In this document: positions 40,593 through 49,386 of the stretch, one piece after another | How the letters are laid out: each line of letters opens with the position of its first letter | Position numbering within the stretch: position 1 is the first letter of the stretch | From: Nonomuraea jiangxiensis | GTDB lineage: Bacteria; Actinomycetota; Actinomycetes; Streptosporangiales; Streptosporangiaceae | DNA length: 64,000 bases | NCBI RefSeq assembly: GCF_900099965.1 | Contig: NZ_FNDJ01000002.1 | Coordinates: forward strand, 1-64,000 | Direction of reading: 5' to 3' | Made by a program: the position numbers and the translations under genes | Notes under the pieces: generated by a model | Databases searched by the model: none | Told to the model about the DNA's origin: nothing | What the model saw: only the letters and a program-made list of their open reading frames with translations

Positions 40593-42215
40593 TCAGCGGT
40601 AGTAGTCGTGCGGATAGTCCTGCTCGGGCGCCGGCCGGTGACCGCCGTTGCCGTTCTGCTGCGGCTGGTTTCCGTACGTCGGCCAGCCGGCGGCGCTCGA
40701 AGGCGGCTCCGGCCAGGCGGCCGCGGACCCGTTGCCGGTGGCGGGGTTGGTGTAGTCGCCGGTCTCGTAGGCGAACGACGACGGCGGCACGGGGGCCGAC
40801 AGCACGTCGTCGTAGGACGAGACCGCCCTGCTCGGCGTGGTGGGGGTGCCCGTGGCGGGCGAAGGGCCGGTCAGCGGGTCGGAGTCGTCGGCCACGGCCC
40901 AGCCGGAGCGCACCTCGTACGAGGCCGGGAAGGAGCCGGAGGGCGACTGGTCGAAGGCCGGCCAGGAGTTCGCGGAGCCATAGGAGGGGGCGGCGGGGGT
41001 GGGGTCGTCGAGGATGTCGGGCGTGGCCGGCCAGGAGCCGGACGAGGTGGCCGCGGGCTGGCCGGCCCACGTGGTGTCGAGCGGGTCCGCCACCCCGCTG
41101 TAGGCGGGGAACGGGTCGCTCGTCGGCGCCCCGTGGATGGGCGCGGGCGCGGCCGGGAACGAGCCGCTGGACGTGGGGCTCACGGCCGGGAACGAGCCGC
41201 TGCCGGTCGCCGCGGGCGTGGCCGGGAACGAGCCACTGGCGGGGTAAGACCCGCCGACGGCGGCCGCCGGGTAGGGGGAGTTGGTCGAGACCGGGTCGGG
41301 GCGCTTGGCGGGAGCCTGGTCGGCCGGGCGGGTGGGGGCGGGCACCGGCTGGGCGCCCGCGCCGAGGATGCTCATCACGTCGCCGGTCGGCGCCGCGAAC
41401 GTCACGGTGCGCTGGTCCGCCAGCTCGCTCTGGCCAGGGGTGGCCCGCTTGACCGGCTCGACCAGGTCGGCGAGGTTGGCGGCCGCGGGGCGCGGCGGCA
41501 GGGGTCCCTGGACGGTGGTGGCGTCGGGGTCGACCGACGCGGTCGCGGGCTTCGGCTTGGAGCGTTCGCTCCGGCGCTTGGGCCGTTCGGGCCGCCCTCC
41601 GGCGGGCCGCTGCGCCGCGGGGCGCTGCTGCTCCGGACGCTGCTGCTCGGGCCGCTGTTCGGCGGGGCGTTGATCGGCCGGACGCTGTTCGGCCGGACGC
41701 TGTTCGGGACGCTGCTGCTCCGGACGCTGCGCCGCGGGGCGCTGCTCCGTGCGCTGTTGCTCGGTGCGCCGTTGTTCGGGGCGCTGCTGCTCGGCCGGGC
41801 GCTCGCGCTCGACCGGGCGGGAGGCGCCCTTCCTGGCCGCCACGGTGCCGCCGGCGCCGAAGCCACCCTCCTCCGCGTCGCTGCGGATGCTGGCCCAGAA
41901 CTCCTCGTCATCGCTGTCCGAGGTGGGGTTGCCCCATTCGTCGACGCCACGCCTGCCGCGCTGACCGGTGCGTACCGGTTTCGGCTTCGGCTCGTCGATG
42001 GGGCTGAAGTCAGGACTGAAATTGGCCATGCGCGGCTCGTGCGCCGCGAACTCGTCCGTGGAACGAGCCATGGTCTGCTCTTCCTTCTCGGCCATCTCCT
42101 TCAGCCGTTCCGGAGGGAGCGAGCTCTCCCGGCGGTTCATGGAACGCATGCCCAGTGCCACGACGACGAGCACGAGGAGCACAACAGCGACCAGGCTCAC
42201 TACGACCGCGATCAT
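40593..42215 (-). CDS. Membrane-anchored disordered protein with QRP repeats
   Basis: A 540-residue protein with one N-terminal span (VVVSLVAVVLLVLVVVALGM) and no other fold I can recognise. Residues 25-120 are moderately conserved-looking and acidic (DEWGNPTSDSDDEEFWASIR). About 140-215 is built of EQRPEQQRP and AEQRPADQRP units. The rest is Pro/Ser/Ala-rich with repeated GSFPA (for example SGSFPATPAATGSGSFPA). The membrane end and disordered tail suggest a cytoplasmic or wall-associated scaffold; orientation is not clear. It is monocistronic, and the function is unknown. Confidence 0.8.
   Translation of the reverse strand: MIAVVVSLVAVVLLVLVVVALGMRSMNRRESSLPPERLKEMAEKEEQTMARSTDEFAAHEPRMANFSPDFSPIDEPKPKPVRTGQRGRRGVDEWGNPTSDSDDEEFWASIRSDAEEGGFGAGGTVAARKGASRPVERERPAEQQRPEQRRTEQQRTEQRPAAQRPEQQRPEQRPAEQRPADQRPAEQRPEQQRPEQQRPAAQRPAGGRPERPKRRSERSKPKPATASVDPDATTVQGPLPPRPAAANLADLVEPVKRATPGQSELADQRTVTFAAPTGDVMSILGAGAQPVPAPTRPADQAPAKRPDPVSTNSPYPAAAVGGSYPASGSFPATPAATGSGSFPAVSPTSSGSFPAAPAPIHGAPTSDPFPAYSGVADPLDTTWAGQPAATSSGSWPATPDILDDPTPAAPSYGSANSWPAFDQSPSGSFPASYEVRSGWAVADDSDPLTGPSPATGTPTTPSRAVSSYDDVLSAPVPPSSFAYETGDYTNPATGNGSAAAWPEPPSSAAGWPTYGNQPQQNGNGGHRPAPEQDYPHDYYR
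41595..41800. repeat. QRP-coding repeat tract
   Basis: In-frame degenerate repeats of 9-12 bp code for EQRP, EQQRP and AQRP units inside the anchored protein gene. On the plus strand they read as CGGACGCTGCTGC-like blocks. Such tracts are prone to slippage and length polymorphism. Confidence 0.75.
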
Positions 42216-42399
42216 TGCACCACCCTCAAAGTCATGGCCTCCCTTCGGCGCCGGTGAGATCGCGCGGCCATCGACGCGACCTGCCCCCTTTGATCACCAG
42301 TGCCTAACAATTGGATCTGATTGTGTCGGACCACTATGAGAGTTGTCACACCCTACGTGAAGAATTGGTACACGGGTACTGCATGTCGTGTTCGTTCCC

Positions 42400-42939
42400 T
42401 CACTGAATGTCCACGGCTGTGAGGCGGCCACGGGCAATGGTCTGGTCCGCGATCTGCTTCAAGGTCTCGGAGAGGGAGGCGCTCTCCGGGTTGACCTTGC
42501 CGTCCAACGTGTAGACGGTGAAGCGGTAGCTGCCTTCGGAGTTGCAGGGGGGCTCGTAGCCCGCCTTGCCACTGGTCACCTTCGCCTGGCCGGACCCTGC
42601 GGGCGGGTCGGCGGAGGCGTCGGGGCCCAGCTCGGTCGTGGTCGCCGGGATGTTGTAGATCACCCAGTGCACGGCCGAATCGGAGGTGGTATGGGAATCG
42701 ACCACGATGGCGATCGACTTCGCCTCGGACAGCGGTTGGCTCGACCAGCGCAGAGGGGGACTGCCCTGGCTGCCCCGGCAGGAGTATTCGCGCGGCAGCG
42801 GTTTGCCCTCGCGCAGTTCCGGGCTCGAGACGTTGATCTCCGCGATGTCCTTGGCCTGTGACTTGCCGATGAGGCCGGCACAACCCGCCACAGCGAACAC
42901 GGCAGCCACCGCCGTCACACTGACAGCGATGCGCCGCAT
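42400..42939 (-). CDS. PEBP/YbhB-family lipoprotein
   Basis: A 179-residue lipoprotein with a short signal peptide (RRIAVSVTAVAAVFAVAGC) and lipobox VAGC. The mature domain is the phosphatidylethanolamine-binding/RKIP-like fold: LPREYSCRGSQGSPPLRWS, SIAIVVDSHTTSDSAVHWVI (the DxD/H ligand-site region in altered form), YNIPATTTELGP and YRFTVYTLDGKV. Bacterial members bind small anions or lipids, with no settled role. ATG 42939 gives an ideal signal peptide; ATG 42966 would add nine residues. Confidence 0.85.
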   Translation of the reverse strand: MRRIAVSVTAVAAVFAVAGCAGLIGKSQAKDIAEINVSSPELREGKPLPREYSCRGSQGSPPLRWSSQPLSEAKSIAIVVDSHTTSDSAVHWVIYNIPATTTELGPDASADPPAGSGQAKVTSGKAGYEPPCNSEGSYRFTVYTLDGKVNPESASLSETLKQIADQTIARGRLTAVDIQ

Positions 42940-42966
42940 GCGCGATGCCGCGTTACACAGCCCCAT

Positions 42967-43509
42967 GCCGGTTGATGCTACGCGGCCTTCGGCGGTGCGC
43001 AGACCGTTTCTCGATGGTCGGTGCTCGGCAAAGGATCCGAAACGGCCCAGAATCGCGGCTTCCGGGTAGTGAGGTTGGACACAACCATGACCTCTGTCAT
43101 CCCGTGCCGAGTCGAAACGTGCCCTACCGAGGGACCCTTTCTGGCCTGCTGGTTCACCGTGGCGGGACGGGGCACGCGATGTGGTGCCGTGGGCCGACAA
43201 AACGGACATCGTTTTCGGTCGCCGCTCCAGGGCAAAAACCAGGCGCGTCGGATCTTGCCGGTGGACGCGAACGGCGGCTGCCACGTCGCGTGAGTGGCTC
43301 GCGCTGTGGTGCGGTCCCGCGCTGGCCGGGCCTGGCTGGCACGAACGTGGCGCCGCCGATGTGGCCAAGCTCGACAGCCTGCGGCCGGCCGCCATCGAGC
43401 ATGCACCGGCGCCGATCGGCGCGTCGGCAGACACGCCGGGAGACCCGGCGTGTCTTTACCGCCTCCGACAGCGGATCATGATCGGGGATTCGCACCCTAA
43501 GCTGGCTTT
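42967..43509. other. Gene-free stretch
   Basis: I see no convincing gene in this 543-bp stretch. The open frames present on both strands have no ribosome sites or recognisable motifs. The notable element is the strong hairpin at 43429-43455. A weaker 7-bp inverted repeat (CCGTTTC at 43004 with GAAACGG at 43039) is also present. Confidence 0.5.
43429..43455 (+). terminator. Strong hairpin with short T-run, no upstream gene
   Basis: AGACACGCCGGG pairs perfectly with CCCGGCGTGTCT around the loop AGA and is followed by TTTACC. It looks like a terminator for plus-strand transcription, but no plus-strand gene lies upstream within 5 kb, which hints at an unannotated small transcript. Confidence 0.6.
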
Positions 43510-44031
43510 GTGACGTCAAAAGGCCCGCTGCGCGATCCGGCGAATCGCGTCTCGCCCAAGGCCGTCCGCCTGTGGTTGCTGGAGGCGCTGATCGCGTTCG
43601 TGCTGTTCCTCGGCGGTTCGCTGCTGGTGGCCGGCTGGCTCGGCGGGAGCGGCTGGTCGTGGGTGCCCGGGTGGTTCGCCGACAACTCGTGGCTGCTGCC
43701 CGTCGCCGTGGCGGTGGTGACCCTGCCGTTCCTGGTGGCCGAGCCCTTCGTACGGTATGCCGTGCATCGCTGGGAGCTCTCAGGAGACGTCGTCTACGCC
43801 CGGTCGGGCTACCTGACCAGGGAGTGGGTTTTCGTGCCTGTGAGCCGCATCCAGACGGTCGACAAGGGGCAAGGGTGGACGGAACGGCTGCTCGGGCTGG
43901 CGACGCTCGAGATCCGTACCGCGTCCCATGCGGGCTCCTCGACGATCAAGGGTCTGGACCAGCAGGTCGCCGCGCGCCTCGCCGAGCAGCTCGCGCACCG
44001 GGCCGAGGAGCTCAGGGACGACGCCACATGA
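43510..44031 (+). CDS. PH-domain membrane protein (YdbS-like)
   Basis: A 173-residue protein with two membrane spans (LLEALIAFVLFLGGSLLVAG, LLPVAVAVVTLPFLVAEPF). They are followed by a bacterial PH-like (bPH2) domain: RYAVHRWELSGDVVYARSGY, REWVFVPVSRIQTVDKGQGW and LATLEIRTASHAGSSTIKGL. YdbS/YdbT pairs occur widely in Gram-positives and have been linked to resistance or envelope functions without a firm mechanism. GTG 43510 is the start. The next gene overlaps it as ATGA, so the two are a functional pair. Confidence 0.9.
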   Translation: MTSKGPLRDPANRVSPKAVRLWLLEALIAFVLFLGGSLLVAGWLGGSGWSWVPGWFADNSWLLPVAVAVVTLPFLVAEPFVRYAVHRWELSGDVVYARSGYLTREWVFVPVSRIQTVDKGQGWTERLLGLATLEIRTASHAGSSTIKGLDQQVAARLAEQLAHRAEELRDDAT

Positions 44032-45623
44032 CCGGACCCCACCCGCCGTCCCAGGAGGACGGGGGCGTCCCCGTGCCGCCGCCCGACGACGGGCGGCCGG
44101 CGAACGCGTTCGGGCAACCCCTGCCCGGCGCTCCCCTCCCTGGCCGGGCGCCGCTGCGGTTGAGCCCGAAGGTGCTGCTCATCCATCCGGTACGCATGCT
44201 GCCCTCGCTCCTGCTGCCCCTCGTCGGCGTGCTGTTCGTGGGCGGGTTCTCGGGCAGGTCGTACGGCTGGGCGGCGCTCGGCGTGGTGGCCACCGTCGCT
44301 TACGCGGCCATCAGGTGGGCCACCTTCACCTACGAGATCATCGGCGACCGCCTGGAGACCAAGCGGTCGTTGATCAGCCGCTCGGTCCGTACCATCCCGC
44401 TGGAGCGGATCCGCGGCGTGGACGTGTCCATGCCGCCCATGCACCGCCTGTTGCGCCTGGCCGTACTCAAGATCGACACGGGCGCGAGCGGCGGCGACGA
44501 GGAGGCCGAGCTCGACGGGGTCACGCTGGAGGAGGCCGAACGCCTCAAGGCGGTGCTCCTGCACCGCACGGCCAGGGCCGAGGCGCACGTGCCCGACCTC
44601 GCGGCGGCGGCCGGGCCGGAGGAGCGGACGATCGTCAGCGTGCCGCGCAAGTGGCTGCTGTACGGGCCGCTGTCGGGCGCCTACCTGCTCACCCCGTTCG
44701 CGCTCGCGGGTGGTGCGGTGGGGCTGGTGTTCCAGTGGGGGGACGATCTGGGGTTCGGCCAGGACACCGCCCTGAGCGTGGGGGAGTGGCTCTGGACCCA
44801 CCCCTACCTGCTGCTGGCCGCGGCGCTGCTGCTGGTGGTGGCGATGCCGTTCGTGGGCGGGCTGATGTACGCGGTCTTCAACTGGGACTTCCGGCTCAAG
44901 CACCGCGACGGCTACCTGGTGGCGGAACGCGGGCTGATCAACCGGCGCAGCGTGTCCCTGGAGTCGGGACGCGTACGCGGCTACGAGATCGTGGACGGCC
45001 TGGCCGAGCGGTGGGCCGGGGTCGTGCGCGCCTGGGCCATCGTGACGGGGTTGGGCGACTCGCAGACGCGCGGCCAACTCCTGCCCGACGTGCCGCGCGC
45101 GGTGGCCGTCGAGGTGACCGCCGACGCCATCGGCCCCTACCGGTCCGCACTGCGCGCGCACCCGCCCGTGGCCCGCAACCGCCGCCTGTTCCGCGCCGTG
45201 TTCCCGTGGCTGGTCCTGGCGGTGGCGGCCGCCGTCCTGGCCTGGGTGACCGGTCACGTGGTGTGGTGGTTCCTCCTGGTGCCGGCGCTGCTCCTGGCGG
45301 TCCTGGGGGTTCCGCTGGGACTCGACAGGTACGCGTCGCTGGGGCACGGCTACGACGGGGTACGGCTCGCGGTGCGGTCGGGGTCGCTGCGGCGCTCCCA
45401 GGCCGTGGTGGAACGCCGGGCCGTGGTGGGATGGCGGCTGCGGCAGACGTGGTTCCAGCGGCGGGCCGGGGTGGTCACCCTGATCGCCGGGGTGGGCGCG
45501 GGCAAGGGCGGCTACTCGGCGATCGACGTCTCGGAGACCCAGGGGGCGACCTTCCCCGCCGAGGTGACACCGGACTGGCTCCGCCCCTTCATCCAGCCGG
45601 AAACCCCGCCACCCACCGGCTGA
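44028..45623 (+). CDS. Multi-PH-domain membrane protein (YdbT-like)
   Basis: A 531-residue protein with a Pro-rich N-terminus, about six membrane spans in pairs, and three bPH2 domains. The first follows the first span pair (TFTYEIIGDRLETKRSLISR, SVRTIPLERIRGVDVSMPPM), the second follows the middle pair (FRLKHRDGYLVAERGLINRR, VSLESGRVRGYEIVDGLAER), and the third is C-terminal (LGHGYDGVRLAVRSGSLRRS, VVGWRLRQTWFQRRAGVVTL). This is the expected partner of the preceding YdbS-like protein. They overlap by four bases, which argues for a stoichiometric complex. Confidence 0.9.
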   Translation: MTGPHPPSQEDGGVPVPPPDDGRPANAFGQPLPGAPLPGRAPLRLSPKVLLIHPVRMLPSLLLPLVGVLFVGGFSGRSYGWAALGVVATVAYAAIRWATFTYEIIGDRLETKRSLISRSVRTIPLERIRGVDVSMPPMHRLLRLAVLKIDTGASGGDEEAELDGVTLEEAERLKAVLLHRTARAEAHVPDLAAAAGPEERTIVSVPRKWLLYGPLSGAYLLTPFALAGGAVGLVFQWGDDLGFGQDTALSVGEWLWTHPYLLLAAALLLVVAMPFVGGLMYAVFNWDFRLKHRDGYLVAERGLINRRSVSLESGRVRGYEIVDGLAERWAGVVRAWAIVTGLGDSQTRGQLLPDVPRAVAVEVTADAIGPYRSALRAHPPVARNRRLFRAVFPWLVLAVAAAVLAWVTGHVVWWFLLVPALLLAVLGVPLGLDRYASLGHGYDGVRLAVRSGSLRRSQAVVERRAVVGWRLRQTWFQRRAGVVTLIAGVGAGKGGYSAIDVSETQGATFPAEVTPDWLRPFIQPETPPPTG

Positions 45624-45685
45624 CGGCCGCCCCGCTGCCGACTCCGAACGTCACCGCCCACTGGACACCCCGACGCCTGCCAGGT

Positions 45686-45954
45686 GTAAGGCGTCACAAC
45701 GCTTGCGAGCCGCACCGCCTGTCGGATGTAAGGCACTGCGACGCTCGGGGGTCTCACCGTCCGTCGCGTGTAAGGCGTGGCAATGCTTACGGGCCTCGCA
45801 GCCTGTCGGGCGTAAGGCGCGGCAATGCTTGCGGACCTCGCCGCCTTCCGGTGTAAGGCAGTGCAACTGTAAGGCGCCGCAACGCTTGCGGACGTCGCCG
45901 CCTGTCGAGTGCCAACCGTGTTGACCCTTTGCGGACGTGGCCGCCGGTTGAGTA
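45686..45954. repeat. Degenerate 42-bp tandem repeat array
   Basis: Units begin at 45686, 45728, 45770, 45812, 45853 (a 16-bp partial) and 45869, with a further decayed unit from 45911. Each starts GTAAGGC and carries GCAAYGCTTGCGG followed by CGCCTGTCG. Units are 42 bp (one is 41). The array fills most of the 489-bp gap between the convergent PH-protein and sepH genes; I see no credible gene there. Because 42 is a multiple of three, repetitive open frames appear on both strands. Confidence 0.85.
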
Positions 45955-46112
45955 GCGGGCGCTCCAGTGCGCTCAATGCCGCCGGGCGGTGCACACCCCG
46001 AGGGTTCCGAATGCCGTCGCCAAGAGGGCACGCCGGCGCATGGAAGATGTGCGCCGAGGCCTATGTGACGCCGAACCCGGACGCGGGCACGCACCGGCCC
46101 GGGTCGGAATGG

Positions 46113-49100
46113 TCAGTCCTGGCGGCGGGCCCCGAACATGATCTCGTCCCACGTCGGGACCGAAGCCCGGCGGCCTCGTGACTTGCGCGCCGGACGGGCG
46201 GCAGGGGCGGGCGGCGGGGACGGGACAGGCACGGCCTGTTCCTCCTTGGCGTCGTCCTTCCCTGCCCGCGCCGCCGGCACCGCCGGTCCGGGCTTGGGCT
46301 TGGGCGCCGGTGGCTTGGCCTGCTGAGCGGGCTTCTCCGGCGCGGGCTCAGTCTGGGGCTCGGGCTGGGGCTCCGGTTCGGGCTCCGGCTCGGGTCGGCG
46401 AGCCTCGCTTGCCTGCTTCGGCTTGTCGTCCGATGCGGCCTGCGCCTCGTCGGCCTTCTTGCGGTCGTTGATCGGCGCGGCCTCCCCGTCACCTGCGGCC
46501 TCCGCAACCTGCGGCGTCGCCTTGGCGGCGTCATCGCGAGGAGCCTCGGCGACAACCTCGGGAACCTCGGCGGTGCTGTCCCGGCTCGGGACGGACATCT
46601 CGGTGCCGGTGTTCGCGTCGGCCGTCTCGGCGGCGGTGTTCGCGTCAGCCGTCGTGGCGGCGGCGGTTACGTCGGCCGTCGCGGTGGTGGCGTCGGCTGC
46701 TTCCGTGGTGTCGGCCGTCTCGGCGGTGGTGGTGACGTCGCCTGGCTTGATGACGTCGGGCGTCTTGATGACGTCGGGCGTCTCGGTGGTGTCGGGCGAC
46801 TCGGTCGTGGTGACGGGAGTCTCAGCCACGACGGCCGAGGGCGGCGAAGAGGTGGTGACATCGGCGACCGGGGCGCTGGAGGCACCGTCGGTCCCTCCAG
46901 CGGCCACGTCGTCGGTCGCTTCGGTGGCCACGTCGGGGGCCGTAGCGGTGGCCACGTCAGCGGTCGTAGCGGCAGCTACGTCAGCAGCCGTAGTGACGGC
47001 CTCATCGGCGTTCGCTTCGGCGGCCGTGTCGGGCGCCGTGGTCGGTGCCGTGGCGGCGGTATCGGGGGCCGCAGCGGTGGCGACGTGAGTGGTCTCCACC
47101 GCAGCCACCGTCTCGGCGGGCGCGTCGCTGGAGGCAACGCTCTTCGCCGCGCCGGGTGTCTCGGTCTGCGCGGCCGGCGTCTGGGCGTGCGTGTCAGGTG
47201 TCTCGGCTGCCGGCGTCTGGCTCTGCGCCGCTTCCACCTCGGCTTGCGCGGCGTGCAGCTGTGCTTGCGCGGCGTGCGTTTCCGCTTGCGCGGCATGCAT
47301 CAGCGCTTGCGCGGCATGTGTTTCCGCTTGCGCGGCGTGCGTCTGCGGCTGTGCGGCGGATGTCTCGGCGTGCGTCTGCGGTTGTGCGGCCGGTGTCTCG
47401 GCCTGCGTCCGGGCCTGCGTCTCGGCCTGTGCGGCCGGTGCCTCATGCTGTGTCTGGGCCTGCGCGGCCGGCGTTTCGACTTTATCGGCCTGCGTCTGGA
47501 CGTCTGCGGCCGGTGTCTCGGCCTGAGTAGCAGGTGTTTCGGCCCGTGCGGCAGGGGCGGTGGGCACATCCGCCGTCTCCGAACCGGCCTGTGCGGTTTC
47601 CACTACTGCGGATCGGCTGGGGGTGGCCGACGTCTCTGCCGCTTCGGCGGTGGCAGGAGAGGTGACGGCACTGGCCTCCGCGCCGGAGGACGGTGACGCC
47701 GCCGCACCCGGGTGGGCGACGTCGCCCGGCTGGGCAACCGCCTCCGGGGCACCACTCGGCCGCGTGACCGGCTCCGTGGACAGGCTCGGCTGGGCGGGCG
47801 CCTCCTCGAAGGTCGCCTGGGAGTCCCCGGCGACGGCCCGAGGCGCCTCGGTGGGTGGTTGCGGGGCAGCGGTGTTCTGCTGCGGCCCTGCGGCAGGCGA
47901 CTGCGGAGCCACGGTCGGCGACTGGGCACCGGCAGTGGACGACTGCTGAGCCACACCCTGCGACCGGGCACCGGCGGTGGACGACTGCGGAGCCACGGTG
48001 GGCGAGTGGGCAGCCGTAGTGGGCGGCTGCGGACCCGCGCTGGGCGAGTGCGGTCCTGCGGTCGGCGATGGCGCGCTCGTGGCAGGTGGCTGCGGGCTCA
48101 TGGCGGGCGGGCGCGGGGTCGGGGTGGGGGGTTGTGCGGGTGGGTGGGCGGCGGGGGCGTAGATCGAGTCGCCGTCGCGCTCACCCGTACGTCCCGAGCT
48201 GAAGTCCGGCAGCCACGTCGAAGACCCGCCGCGGCGCGACGAGGTGTCGCCCGGGCGGGCATAGCCGCTGTCGCGGACAGGAGGCTCCGGCCGGAACGGC
48301 TCGCGGGCCGGCGGCTCGTGACGGAACGATTCGCGGGCGGCCGGTTCCTGGCGGAAGGGCTCGCGGGCGGGTGGTTCGTGGCGGAGTGGCGGCTCTGACG
48401 CGGGGTCGCGCGGGCCGGCCGCGCGGTCGAAGGGCGTCTCCCAGGAAGGCGGTTCAGGAGCGCGCGTGTACGACGTCTCCGCGGCTCGCGACGGCGAGTG
48501 GTACCCCACCGCGGGCTCCTCCGGCTCGCGCCGGACCACCGACGGGAACGGCACGGCGTCCGACGGCAGCGGCGGCACCGGCTGCAGCTTGGCCACCCGC
48601 GGCGCGAACGGCGTCACCGTCGTGTCCTCCACGGCCGCCGGCTCCGGGTCGAAGTCGGCGGACGACAGGCGCAGGGCCTCGTCGTCGTGGGGCGTCACGT
48701 GGCGCTTGCGCGGGTCGAAGAGCCACTCGGCGTGGCGCGTGTGACCGTTCCAGACGTAGCCGAGCTTGACCCGCCACAGCCCGTCGTCCCGCTTGGCGGA
48801 GTCCCAGTCGATCTCGTCGGTGGGCACGCCCCGGCGGGTCAGCCGCTCGGCCACGAGGTCACCCAGGGTGGGCCCCGGCGCGGACTCCCCGGGCATGCGT
48901 ACGGCGACCCGCTGCGCCTGCTGGGCGACGTATTCGCGCTCCTGCAGCACCGGCCCCTCGAACCAGCGGACACGCTCGACCGGGATCCCGGCGGTCGCGG
49001 CTATCTCCTCAGCCGTCTCTCCGGCGCGGATGCGGGCCTGGATCTCCTTGGGACGCAACGGACTCTCCACTTCGATCTCGTACTGGCCGAGACGGGAGAA

Positions 49101-49226
49101 ATTGCCGCGGACGGCAGCACGGAGCCGGTCGTCCACGGGAAGCGTGAAGCGCGTACCTCGCCCGGCAGTAGCCAGCACGAGATAGGTGCCGTCCTCACTC
49201 ACCGCGACGAGTCGGAGCTCCTGCAT
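46113..49226 (-). CDS. sepH: Septation protein SepH with a giant low-complexity region
   Basis: A 1037-residue protein. Residues 1-185 are the DUF3071/SepH domain (MQELRLVAVSEDGTYLVLAT, an HTH-like EIQARIRAGETAEEIAATAG, and EWLFDPRKRHVTPHDDEALR). The last residues SRGRRASVPTWDEIMFGARR are the conserved C-terminal motif. SepH binds and helps assemble FtsZ at division septa in Streptomyces. Normal length is about 300-350. Here about 800 residues of Pro-, Ala-, Thr-, Glu- and Gln-rich sequence intervene, including heptad HAAQAET repeats. ATG 49226 has GAAGGGA upstream; the frame is open to 49397 without family similarity. Confidence 0.9.
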   Translation of the reverse strand: MQELRLVAVSEDGTYLVLATAGRGTRFTLPVDDRLRAAVRGNFSRLGQYEIEVESPLRPKEIQARIRAGETAEEIAATAGIPVERVRWFEGPVLQEREYVAQQAQRVAVRMPGESAPGPTLGDLVAERLTRRGVPTDEIDWDSAKRDDGLWRVKLGYVWNGHTRHAEWLFDPRKRHVTPHDDEALRLSSADFDPEPAAVEDTTVTPFAPRVAKLQPVPPLPSDAVPFPSVVRREPEEPAVGYHSPSRAAETSYTRAPEPPSWETPFDRAAGPRDPASEPPLRHEPPAREPFRQEPAARESFRHEPPAREPFRPEPPVRDSGYARPGDTSSRRGGSSTWLPDFSSGRTGERDGDSIYAPAAHPPAQPPTPTPRPPAMSPQPPATSAPSPTAGPHSPSAGPQPPTTAAHSPTVAPQSSTAGARSQGVAQQSSTAGAQSPTVAPQSPAAGPQQNTAAPQPPTEAPRAVAGDSQATFEEAPAQPSLSTEPVTRPSGAPEAVAQPGDVAHPGAAASPSSGAEASAVTSPATAEAAETSATPSRSAVVETAQAGSETADVPTAPAARAETPATQAETPAADVQTQADKVETPAAQAQTQHEAPAAQAETQARTQAETPAAQPQTHAETSAAQPQTHAAQAETHAAQALMHAAQAETHAAQAQLHAAQAEVEAAQSQTPAAETPDTHAQTPAAQTETPGAAKSVASSDAPAETVAAVETTHVATAAAPDTAATAPTTAPDTAAEANADEAVTTAADVAAATTADVATATAPDVATEATDDVAAGGTDGASSAPVADVTTSSPPSAVVAETPVTTTESPDTTETPDVIKTPDVIKPGDVTTTAETADTTEAADATTATADVTAAATTADANTAAETADANTGTEMSVPSRDSTAEVPEVVAEAPRDDAAKATPQVAEAAGDGEAAPINDRKKADEAQAASDDKPKQASEARRPEPEPEPEPQPEPQTEPAPEKPAQQAKPPAPKPKPGPAVPAARAGKDDAKEEQAVPVPSPPPAPAARPARKSRGRRASVPTWDEIMFGARRQD
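47200..47420. repeat. Heptad (21-bp) repeats within sepH
   Basis: In-frame units of about 21 bp code HAAQAET, HAAQALM, HAAQAQL and similar. The plus-strand reading shows repeated GCTTGCGCGGCGTGC. Flanking DNA carries looser repeats coding TPAAQAE and DTAAEA motifs. Confidence 0.75.
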
Positions 49227-49386
49227 GCGAGTCCCTTCGTCAGCGTCGCCATTCTTCCCCCGGACCCTTGAGTCTCTCGCGTGTGCCGGTTGCCTGCCAG
49301 CACCGTACCCGGCATGTCCGAACATCGCCTTCCTGGGATAGCCCCGGGGCGATGTGACGCCGGTCACATTTGTCGGATCCATCCCT

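Noticed and set aside
43021..43513. Possible small genes in the gene-free stretch
   Set aside because: Several overlapping frames on both strands, none with a ribosome site, motif or distinctive codon bias.
45686..45954. CRISPR array
   Set aside because: The repeats abut directly with no unique spacers of constant length, and no cas genes are near.
45651..46094. Minus-strand repeat protein of about 147 residues over the 42-bp array
   Set aside because: A 14-residue periodicity appears in frames of both strands simply because the unit length is a multiple of three; there is no ribosome site or recognisable domain.
46423..47088. Val/Ser/Ala-rich plus-strand frame inside sepH
   Set aside because: It mirrors the Thr/Ala/Asp-rich repeats of SepH on the other strand; conserved SepH ends fix the coding strand.
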